Below are positions 44,201 to 56,200 of a stretch of DNA of 64,000 bases, piece by piece (the stretch's first letter is position 1; each line of letters begins with the position of its first letter). The DNA is from Apoda limacodes (lineage: Eukaryota; Arthropoda; Insecta; Lepidoptera; Limacodidae). The translations under genes were made by a program, and so were the position numbers. The notes under the pieces are model-generated. The model made no database searches, had not been told where the DNA came from, and saw only the letters and a program-made list of their open reading frames with translations. Where the stretch lies: the NCBI GenBank assembly GCA_946406115.1, contig OX291542.1, forward strand, positions 3,000,959-3,064,958, read 5' to 3'.

Positions 44201-47200
44201 TCATTAAAATCTTTATTTCGGATGACAGCTGTTAAAATAGAAACGGCTTTAGCTCCGTCACTTTTGATCGTAGACTAGTAGTTTTTTTACAGAAGTGATT
44301 GATCTCATCAAGATCTTCATTTCGGATGACAGCTGTCAAACTAGAAGCGGCTTTATCTCCCAAACTATTAACTGTAGACTAGTAATTTCTTTACAGAAGT
44401 GATAGATCTCATCAAGATATTTATTTCGGATGACAGCTGTCAAACTAGAAACGGCTTTATCTCCGTAACTTTTGATCGTAGACTACTAGTTTCTCTACAA
44501 AAGTGATAGATCTCATCAAATCTTTATTTCGGATGACAGCTGTCAAACTAGAAACGGCTTTATCTCAGTAACTTTTGATCGTAGACTAGTAGTTTCTTCA
44601 CAGAAGTGATGGACCCCATCAAGATCTTCATTTCGGATGACAGCTGTCAAACTAAGAAACGGCTTTAGCTTTGTAACTTTTGATCGTAGACTAGTAGTTT
44701 CTTTACAGAAGTGATAGATCTCATCAAGATCTTAATTTTTTGCGGTATATTGAAATGAATGTATGGGTACCTGTTGAATAGGGATTCAAAAATGGAATTG
44801 AGGTTTTGAAAAAACCTTTTTTGAAGTGAAAACTTCTTTAGCGGCGTTGTGCACTTTTTTTGGGATGGGTAAAAAATGTTAAACTCGCGTCAGGACACGT
44901 GACCTTTATTCACATAAGGTTAGTTTTTATTTTTAGTATATGACGATTATGAGTAGTACAGGGAGGTTGGATTTGGGATTTTAATTCTATGACAGATTGA
45001 GATGTCAAATATACTACGTCAAAAAAGTAAATAAACAAAAGTTATTATTTTTAATAAATAAATATGGATAAGAAGTGATGGGAAGTAAATAGCTAGTATG
45101 TTTTCACTTCTGCCGGCACTCCCGGAGTGCAAACCGTTTTTTTTAAAAGAAGTTGTTTTCTCCAGGTTAGATCTGATCAATGCTCTTGAGTGCTTTAAGG
45201 AGCAGTTGCACGGGCAATGCTTGTCAATTATTACGACACGACACATCCGATAAGGCGCTTGGCAGACGACATACGTTGTGACCGCGGAGCCATAAAGACC
45301 GTGTTTGGACGTCGATGCCTGCGGTTGCCCGAGAGCACTAGCGCCCGCGCCGTGAACTCTAAGCACCCGGGCGGTCAGCTTGATCGCACGCGACGTTCGT
45401 TCTCAGGAAAATGGAAATAGAGAAAATTCTAGACTATACAGTCCGCCGCGCCGCCGCCGTCTGCGTTAGCAAGAGTTAGCATGTACAAACGTATTTGGTT
45501 CGATTCGCGGTGGACAGCCACGGTCATGCCGCGCCGCTCGTTCCCGGTGGGCAACGGCGGCGCGGTCATTATGTCCTCTGTGTGCGTTGTTGTAAAAAAT
45601 TCCGTAAGTTCTATTTTCGTGGCAAAATTGACCGCCCTGCACCGTTCCGCCGTCTGCCGAGCGCCTCAAATCAAGTAAAAATATTTGCTCCTCTACCTCA
45701 GGCAATTATTGCGAAGAATCATGACTCAAATAAATTCCCGTGTTACTGCTCATACGAGCATAATACAAAATAAAAGGTACAATAAGTTCTCACCTGTCAT
45801 GTCCGTCATGCCTTTAGTTATGCCTGCAAATCCATTAGAATCGCTGTTTCCTCCCTTGGAGCAGCTTCCATCTTTATTTCCTCCTGATTGGCCAAATAAG
45901 TTGACAAATGGCAGATTTTTCATCATGCCACTGATTCTTTCCATACCTGGCAAGCTTTTTGTTAACCCACCTGTTAACCAGTAAGACTGGGTATACATAT
46001 CTATTTAAATATCAAAATACATTGAAACACAAAAAACCGGTCAAGTGCGTGTCGAAGACACAAAGGTAATAATAGGCAGGGCAAAATTATACACAAATAT
46101 GACAGCCTCAATGGCTCAATGGGTACCTTTATAATACACCTGCCTGTTGAACCGCGAGTTCGATTCCCACAGAGGACTAAGATTTATGTGACATTTCCCT
46201 TTGTGACTTTAAAAACACGCGGCTTAAACACATTTTTTTTTTACTTTGGAAGATATTTTACAGAAAAAGTTTTTTACAGGCCTGAAATGCATTTTTTAAA
46301 GCCCTATCCAATGAAACCCCACAAGGGTACGCGAGAAAAATGTCTTCATCCCTCGGTTCAATGTATGGATAGCTACCGCTAAACAAATTGTCTCAATTTT
46401 ACTACATACTCTCTTAACGCTGCGATGCAGCCTATCGCCTTAAGAAAGTAATTAATACGGTAACAAACTGTCCTAAAGCTGCTTTTTCAATTTTTATCAA
46501 ACTGATAGCACTGTTAGTAAACCTGCCACTATTTGCTTTTATTTCCATAATATTACGATTTAATTTTTATATTTTCAGAATGCTTAAAATAACACTATGT
46601 CTATTGGACGTGTTGCGCTTCTTAATTTTTACCGAAATTGTTTACTGAAAATAAGAATATCCTTGAGAAAATACAGAAATATGTTTTGTTTTTATCGTAT
46701 TTAAATATATTCATACTTTAAATAGCTCTAATATCGTGGGTGCGTGAATAATTTAATAAACTGATATTCGCAACCATATTTCACGATTATCTACTGAAAC
46801 AGAAGCAAAAATTTCATTCTCAATTATAATTTTTCCTGCACGTCGACAACCATTACACAAACTTTTAACTTAATACTTTAGTTTCTAATTAAAACAGTGT
46901 AAATAATACAAACAACATTTGCAGATGCTAATATTTTACGCTTATAAATAACTAAGACTGGGTAAGCGCTATACATAAGACATATTTTAGATCAAAAGCA
47001 GATTTGTCAGCCTTTATGAAGCATTTACAATTCCGCTATACAACAGTTGTAATGCTACAAAACAGTCACTCTTAAACTAAAGTCTGTCTAATTTGGGGCC
47101 CAAATTGCACTTATAAGAGCTGGCTAGGCGCTTATACAGACTTCTTACAGCCTTTTGATCGTGCTTGGGATGGAGCAAATTCTGTTGTACATCTATTTAA

Positions 47201-50200
47201 CAGCTTCCTTGTGTTACTTGGGCGGTCCTCCAGGTACTCTAAATGAAAGGGAAAATAGTAGGTATTCCAAAATAGTTTACAGAACTTAAAGAAAGTTCTA
47301 AAGAAACGTCTCAGTCTCAACTTATCATAACAAAGAGTAGTACCTACTTACTAAACATCTTTGCCCATTATTATCTTAGTTTTTTATGTACTTTGACATC
47401 ATAATTATTATTATTATTACAATAACAATTGTTTGCGATCTACATTTACTAATCATTATAGATCAACAATGATCTTCTAAGTAGGACTATGCACGCCATA
47501 CAATTACGACGGTGAACAGTGGAACCGATTTGAATTTACCATATCGTCCGTTGCTGCTGTCGATCGTAGGTCCGCCAATACGTTTTTATAGTCAAACAGA
47601 AATGTACACTCGAACGTGATGGGCATGCGCGAATTGAATTTTGGAGAACAGGGAATTAGTAGAGTCGCCCTCAATATGATACTAAGCTAATATTTTTTTG
47701 TATATTTTATTTTGCATGACAGAGTCTTTGTGTATTTGATTGTATAAGTTTTTTTTTGTATAAGTTTATTTGTATATGGCCTATGGACGCTTGTATCACT
47801 AGGAATATCACTCGCTTGTTGCCGACCTTTCAAAATTCCAATCACTTCGTTCTCTCATCAAGGGAGCACATTCCACAACCCAAGCGTTCGCGGGAGGAAG
47901 TTTTTCTGAAACCGCATTGTACGCGACCATTTCGGTTCTAGAGTGTGAGAATGAATTCCCTGTCCATGGCGACCGGTGCGATGGTAGAAAGTAACCGTGG
48001 GCATCATTTCGAACAATTCCTCAGAACACATCCCATTGTACAAGCGGTAGAACACTCACAGGTAGGCAAAGTCTCTCCTCAGACTTGAGAACCCCAGGGT
48101 TCGATACGGCAATTCTCACAGCCCGTCGCTGAACCGAGTCAAAAGAGCCAAGCTGGTATCCGGGTGCACCTGCCCATAGATGGCAGCAGTACTACATATG
48201 GGGCCGAACTTGCAACTTGTAGAGCAGCAACCTCTGCCCCGACGTGATGTACTGCCTCGCTCTGCTGAGTACACCTAGTTTTTTGGACGCCAGCTCCACC
48301 TTGTCTTGAGAATGATCTCGGAACAGAACATCGCTGGATAAAAATCCCAGTGCTGTGTTAAAGAAGTGTTCTGGAGGAAGAGATTGCTGACCGTTTATAG
48401 TTAAGACCTATGTTTTTATGACCATAATTTTGTTACCGAGAGTAACAGAATAATATATGTATACATATAAATACTATTATAACATTTTTACGAAAGGGAT
48501 AGATTAAAGAGTCTAACAAGTGGTTAAATTATACCGATATTTTTGACGGTTTTTATAAAAAAAAAAAAATATTTTACGACATTAAAGTGACCAATATATA
48601 TGTGACCAAAATTTTAAAACATAATAGTAGTAGATGTGACTTCCTTTTTTTAGACCAACAAAAATCCGAGGTTAAGGCCATAGGGTTTTCCATCACGCTA
48701 CAGCAGTATGATGGTGTGACTTTATTTTCGGGACTGATATAGTTATCAACATTTCATAATCCGTGGCTATGAATGGACACTTGTTACACTAGCTGCATTA
48801 CTCGCGTGTTATGTTATCGACCTTTCATAATTTGGGGCTAAGAATGAACACTTGTAACAATTAATCGCGTGTTATGTTATCGACCTTTAATAATCCGTGG
48901 CTATAAATGAACGCTAGTTACACTAGCTGCATTACTCGCGTGTTATGTTATCGACCTTTCATAATTTGGGGCTAAGAATGAACACTTGTAACAATTAATC
49001 GCGTGTTATTTTATCGACCTTTAATAATCCGTGGCTATAAATGAACGCTAGTTACACTAGCTGCATTACTCGCGTGTTATGTTATCGACCTTCCATAATC
49101 CGTGGCTATAAATGAACGCTAGTTACACTAGCTGCATTACTCGCGTGTTATGTTATCGACCTTCCATAATCCGTGGCTATGAATGAACGCTTATAACACT
49201 AGCTGCATCACTCGTATGAGTCGCATGTTATGTTATCGACCTTTCATAATCCGTGTCTATAAATAAACGCTTAAATAACACCAGCTGCATTACTCGCGTA
49301 CTAAGTTATTGACCTTGTATAATTTGTGGCTATGAATGAACACTTGTAACACTTAATCGCGTGTTATGTTATCGACCTTTCATAATCCGTGGCTATTAAT
49401 GAACGCTAGTTACAGTAGCTGTATTACTCGCGTGTTATGATATCGACTTTTAATAATTTGTGGATATGAATGAACACTTTTTACACTTACTCGCGTGTTA
49501 TGTTATCGACCTTTCATAATCCGTGGCTATGAATGAACGCTTAAATAACACTAGATGCATTACTCGCGTGTATAGTTATTGACCTTTCATAATTTGGGGC
49601 TATGAATGAACACTTGTAACACTTAATTGCGTGTTATTTTATCGACCTTTCATAATCCGTGGCTATTAATGAACGCTAGTTACACTAGCTGCATTACTCG
49701 CATGTTATGTTATCGACCTTTCATAATCCGTGTCTATAATTAAACGCTTAAATAGCACTAGCTGCAATACTCGCGTGTTAAGTTATCGACTTTTCATAAT
49801 TTTTGGCTATGAATGAACACTTTTTACACTAGTTGCATTACTCGCATGTTATGTTATCGACCTTTCATAACCCGCGTGTCTATAAATAAACTCTTAAATA
49901 ACACTAGCTGCATTACTCGCGTGTTATGTTATCGACCTTTCATAATCCGTGGCTATGAATGAACGCTTGTAACACTAGCTGCATTACTCGCGTGTTAAGT
50001 TATCGACCTTTCATAATCTGTGGCTATGAATGAACACTAGTTACACTTACTCGCGTGTTATGTTATCGACCTTGCATAATCCGTGGCTATAAATGAACAC
50101 TAGTTACACTAGCTGCATTACTCGCGTGTTATGTTTTCGACCTTTCATAATTTGGGGCTAAGAATGAACACTTGTAACAATTAATCGCGTGTTATGTTAT

Positions 50201-53200
50201 CGACCTTTAATAATCCGTGGCTATAAATGAACGCTAGTTACACTAGCTGCATTACTCGCGTGTTATGTTATCGACCTTTCATAATTTGGGGCTAAGAATG
50301 AACACTTGTAACAATTAATCGCGTGTTATTTTATCGACCTTTAATAATCCGTGGCTATAAATGAACGCTAGTTACACTAGCTGCATTACTCGCGTGTTAT
50401 GTTATCGACCTTCCATAATCCGTGGCTATAAATGAACGCTAGTTACACTAGCTGCATTACTCGCGTGTTATGTTATCGACCTTCCATAATCCGTGGCTAT
50501 GAATGAACGCTTATAACACTAGCTGCATCACTCGTATGAGTCGCATGTTATGTTATCGACCTTTCATAATCCGTGTCTATAAATAAACGCTTAAATAACA
50601 CCAGCTGCATTACTCGCGTACTAAGTTATTGACCTTGTATAATTTGTGGCTATGAATGAACACTTGTAACACTTAATCGCGTGTTATGTTATCGACCTTT
50701 CATAATCCGTGGCTATTAATGAACGCTAGTTACAGTAGCTGTATTACTCGCGTGTTATGATATCGACTTTTAATAATTTGTGGATATGAATGAACACTTT
50801 TTACACTTACTCGCGTGTTATGTTATCGACCTTTCATAATCCGTGGCTATGAATGAACGCTTAAATAACACTAGATGCATTACTCGCGTGTATAGTTATT
50901 GACCTTTCATAATTTGGGGCTATGAATGAACACTTGTAACACTTAATTGCGTGTTATTTTATCGACCTTTCATAATCCGTGGCTATTAATGAACGCTAGT
51001 TACACTAGCTGCATTACTCGCATGTTATGTTATCGACCTTTCATAATCCGTGTCTATAATTAAACGCTTAAATAGCACTAGCTGCAATACTCGCGTGTTA
51101 AGTTATCGACTTTTCATAATTTTTGGCTATGAATGAACACTTTTTACACTAGTTGCATTACTCGCATGTTATGTTATCGACCTTTCATAACCCGCGTGTC
51201 TATAAATAAACTCTTAAATAACACTAGCTGCATTACTCGCGTGTTATGTTATCGACCTTTCATAATCCGTGGCTATGAATGAACGCTTGTAACACTAGCT
51301 GCATTACTCGCGTGTTAAGTTATCGACCTTTCATAATCTGTGGCTATGAATGAACACTAGTTACACTTACTCGCGTGTTATGTTATCGACCTTGCATAAT
51401 CCGTGGCTATAAATGAACACTAGTTACACTAGCTGCATTACTCGCGTGTTATGTTTTCGACCTTTCATAATCCGTGTCTATGAATTGTCGCCTGCAACAC
51501 TAGCATAACGGCCAGAAGGTAAATTGCGTAGAAGACACAAAAATAATGTTTACAAAGCGCGATAGTCCGAATTCATTCTATGCGTTCAAAAGTAGAAGCA
51601 TTTCTGAAACCACGTAATGTGTTTAAATTGTTTCAATTTACGTCCCAAGGTTTGAGGATGCCAGCGGTCGATAAGAGATCTGGCTGCGGCAGAGAAACAG
51701 TAGCTGTGAGCATCACTTTAAAAAAATATTCAGAACATTAGTAATTATACAAGTGTTTGAGTGTAAAAACACTGCTTTCCGGATCGTAAGCTGTACCCAT
51801 AGCTTATCTACGAACTGACTCGTCATAAGGACGAAGTCGGCATCAATACAATGCCTACTGATATTATAAATGCGAAAGTAACTCTGTCTGTCTATTACCT
51901 CTTCACGCTTAAACCACTGTCCGGATTAAGATAAGATTTGGCATGTAGATAGTCTAAGTCACGCGAAAGGACGTAGGCTACTTGAAAACGTCAAGTGTGA
52001 GTCGGCTTTTTTCTACGTATAATTCTTGTGTACGTGTGTTTGTCACCTAACTCCTTAATGGCTCGAACGATTTGGATGACATTTTGTCTAATATTTCAAT
52101 GGGTTCCTGGATGGTTTGAAAACACAATTGGAACCCATGGATGGCACCGACTGCAGCGGTGTGTCAATTATCTTCTCCTAAACGTCAGGGAAGATTTTAA
52201 TAATATTTTCTGCGTACGTTCGAGTGAAAACACGGTCTGCAAGGTTTGAAAACACGATTGAACCGAATTGGAGCGATATTCAAAACTGATGACTCAACCG
52301 TAGATTCGTTAGAAGTAATTATCTAATTAAGTAATCGCAAAATTTACAATATCATATTTAATGAGGCGCTGCTTTTCCGGGCAGGAAAACGTCTGCCGGG
52401 TCCGCTATATTATAAATGCGAAAGTAACTCTGTCTGTCTCTCTGTTACCTACCTCTTAACGTTTAAACGGCTGTACCCATTAAGATGAAATTTGGCATAG
52501 AGATAGATTGAGTCCCGCGGAAGGGCACGTTGCCGTTGAAATCCTACACCGATAACCCAATTTAGGGCGGGTACAACCGCGGGCAAAAGCTCGTTCCTCA
52601 TAATTAATAAGTACGCAGAAGATCTATCGATTTATAAAACTAAGTTGAACACAAACTACTCATTTACCTCCTTGGTTAAGATAAATTAAATTTGGGGTAC
52701 ATATTTATATATATCTATCTTGTATCTAGAATGAAAAGAAATTAGGGGAAATGCATCAAATGACCTTTTATTTGCAACGAAACACGATTTCTCACAAGTT
52801 TTCTTATGACCAGCCTTCACACAACATGCATTAAATATCTAGTTACCTAGTTATTTTCAAAAAGGCTGTATCGATATATATGTAGGTACACCATCCATAA
52901 AGCGCTGTCAGAAAGACAGGAGAGTGCTCTCTACACCCTTAGGAGAATACGTCCAGCCAGTATGATCTGACTGTGGGATTGCCAATGGGATACTAAGACT
53001 AGTAGAAGAACAAAGAATTAGATTAGAAAAAGAAATAATAGGTTCAATAAGTTCCTTACCTGCCAGTCCCGTCATAGCTCCTAATGGATTAGAATCGCTG
53101 TTTCCTCCCTTCGAGCAGCTTCCGTCTTTATTTTCTCCTGATTGACCACCGAGGTTTCCTAGACCTGGCATATTTTTTGTTAAGCCACTAAGGCCTCCAG

Positions 53201-56200
53201 CACCTGGTATATTATTTGTTAAGCCACTAAGGCCTCCAGCACCTGGTATATTATTTGTTAAGCCACTAAGGCCTCCAGCACCTGGTATATTATTTGTTAA
53301 GCCACTAAGGCCTCCAGCACCTGGTATATTATTTGTTAAGCCACTAAGGCCTCCAGCACCTGGTATATTATTTGTTAAGCCACTAAGGCCTCCAGCACTT
53401 GGCATATTTTTTGTTACGTCACCAAGGCCTCCAAGACCTTGACTTCCTGCTTGCCCATTGTTGCCTCCTTGATTTCCTGACTTGCCAGCGATGCCACCTA
53501 GACCTTGATTTCCTGTTAGTGCACCGGCGCCACCTAAACTCTTGTCTGTACCTGTAAAGTAGAAAACAACTTTAAACATTTAATTACAAAAGACATGCAA
53601 CACGCACCAACATAGGGTTCTGTAGAAGAATATACCTTATAATGCAGAACGCGATGCAAAAGTGTTTTTTTTTATAAAAAACCTTACATGAATAAATATG
53701 TTTTGACTTTGATTTTGTACTTTTAACATTATTGTTATCTATCTGGTTACCCCCGTGATTAAGATTTTTTTACCGTCTAAGTAAGAGGAGGAACGTTCAT
53801 ACAAACTTTCTACCCTATTTTATCCTGTTAGGATCCTCCAAAAACACGGCAAAATTCTACCTTACTGTCCGTATTGCAGTAGTTTCGGCTTGGCGATGAG
53901 GGTCAGACAGTGTCAGCCAAACAGTCAGGTCAGGCAGGATATATAGCATTTTATATGTATAGAATATATAGAATAGATATCTAGCAAACTTTAATAAATT
54001 TCCTTAAAATAAAATATTAAAAAGTTAGCATTTATTGTTGAAGTTTGTTTTCACATGATTGAATAATTAAAATTAAATAATTAAACTTGGACACAAAATT
54101 AACGTCATTGGAAGTGAATACCGTGCTGAATATATTATATAGTCCACCGCACCTTCCAGAATAAGACAAAAAACGCTTCCGACGCATTAGGACCAAAACG
54201 AAAAAGCACAAATAAACGCATATGGACTAATTCGCTTTTGGACACATTCGCATTTGGACCAACTCGTATTTTGACCGTTTCGCAAATGGACCAAAATGTT
54301 TGATAACTTACTTTGGTGGGACAGAGTGGTGCAGGCCCTCAAAATGACTGTAGCTAAATCAGTGAGCAATATAACAATAAAGTGTCATTACTCCCACGGG
54401 CTTTTTCTTTGTAACTTTTACATTACAGGAGTGATAGATTTTATCAAAATCTTCATTTCGGATGACAGCTGCCAAACTAGAAGTGGCTTTATCCCGGTAA
54501 CTTTTGATCGTAGACTAGTAGTTTCTATACAGAAATGATAGATCTCATCAAGATCTTTATTTCGGATGACAGCTGCCAAACTAGAAGCGGCTTTATCTCC
54601 CAAACTATTAACTGTAGACTAGTAATTTCATTACAGAAGTGCTAGATCTCATCTTCTGTAAAGAAACTACTAGTCAACGATCAAAAGTTACGGAGATAAA
54701 GCAGTTTCTAGTTTGACAGCTGTCATCCGGGAATTCCCATACTGTAGTCCAATGTGGACATAGAGTAGACTAGCAAGACTCTGAATGTGGACATAGAGGA
54801 GACTAGCAAGAATCTCAATGTGGACATAGAGTAGACTAGCAAGACTCTTAATGTGGACATAGAGTAGACTAGCAAGACTCTCAATGTGGACATAGAGTAG
54901 ACTAGCAAAACTCTCAATGTGGACATAGAGTAGACTAGCAAGACTCTCAATGTGGACATAGAGTAGAATAGCAAGCTGTCAAACTAGAAGCGGCTTTATC
55001 TCCCAAACTATTAACTGTAGACTAGTAATTTCTTTACAGAAGTGCTAGATCTCATCTTCTGTAAAGAAACTACTAGTCAACGATCAAAAGTTACGGAGAT
55101 AAAGCAGTTTCTAGTTTGACAGCTGTCATCCGGGAATTCCCATACTGTAGTCCTTGGAGAAAACCTTGGCAGGGAGCTCATTCCATAACCCAAATCCCTT
55201 TCGCGGGAGGAAGTTTCTCTGAAACCGTACTGTACGCGACCATTTCGCGTCCAAAGTGTGAGAATGAATTCCCTGCTGATGGCGAGCAGTGCGATGGTAG
55301 AAAGTAGCCGTGGGCATCGTTTCGAACAATTCGGTCGTTGAACCGAGTCAAAAAGGACAAGCTGGTATCCGGGTGCACCCGCCCAGAGATCATATCAGTC
55401 ATTGGCTCGATAATTGAATTATAAAAAATAGCAAAGAACACGACAATATCAAAACTGAGTAATATGTATTCTACGATGTTTTAGTTTATATTTAAACCTT
55501 CCGAAATTAAGGTGGTATATAATTAAAACACTTACCAGGGCGACAAGACACTAGACCGATCTGTAACAACACAAATTAATTAACTTTCAGACTCATCATC
55601 TTAAATATCAAAAACAATGACGCTTCTTGGTTCACCAATATTCGAAGATGCGATTCCTGAGACCATAAATTCCGAATTAGATTTTCTGGACGTTTATCTA
55701 AAATCAATCGATGTATTATAGGTTTTTATTTAATTCGTCTGTTCTGTACCATTATACTTTACACTAGCCCTTTATACGAATTACCTTTCCCTTATTGTTA
55801 TAACTAACAATCTCCACTAAGGAACCTGCTAAGTTAGGTGTCCTCCAATCCCCAAAGGTACATTTACCCTTAAGCTTATGCCTGGGTCATGGGGGGAAAA
55901 AGCAACTCCACCCTGAAACCCGTAACTCTATCGCTCGAAGTAGGAGCAGATAAGTCAATACAATCAGTACACTTTTATTGACAATAGGTACAATTGCTTA
56001 AAAATAGTTTGAGCATTGGTTACGCACCTACATTTGTCTAGTGTAGGCGCTCTTTTGTCGTCTTGCTTAGTGCAAAGATTTTAGAAGCCCAGTACTACCA
56101 ATGTGGACATAGAGTAGACTAGCAAGAATCTCAATGTGGACATAGAGTAGACTAGCAAGACTCTGAATGTGGACATAGAGTAGACTAGCAAGACTCTGAA

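Noticed and set aside
46101..46200. A functional tRNA gene
   Set aside because: A and B boxes are present but no cloverleaf with anticodon arm and acceptor stem can be drawn; called SINE instead.
48725..51490. CRISPR-like array
   Set aside because: Units are contiguous diverged satellite repeats without unique spacers, in eukaryotic-type DNA.
52028..52249. 73-codon plus-strand frame
   Set aside because: It lies within dispersed repeats with GAAAACAC words and is repeat-derived.
54723..54974. Second 33-bp repeat frame as another coding exon
   Set aside because: No usable donor at its downstream end and the acceptor gives phase 2, which does not fit; it runs into a LINE tip.
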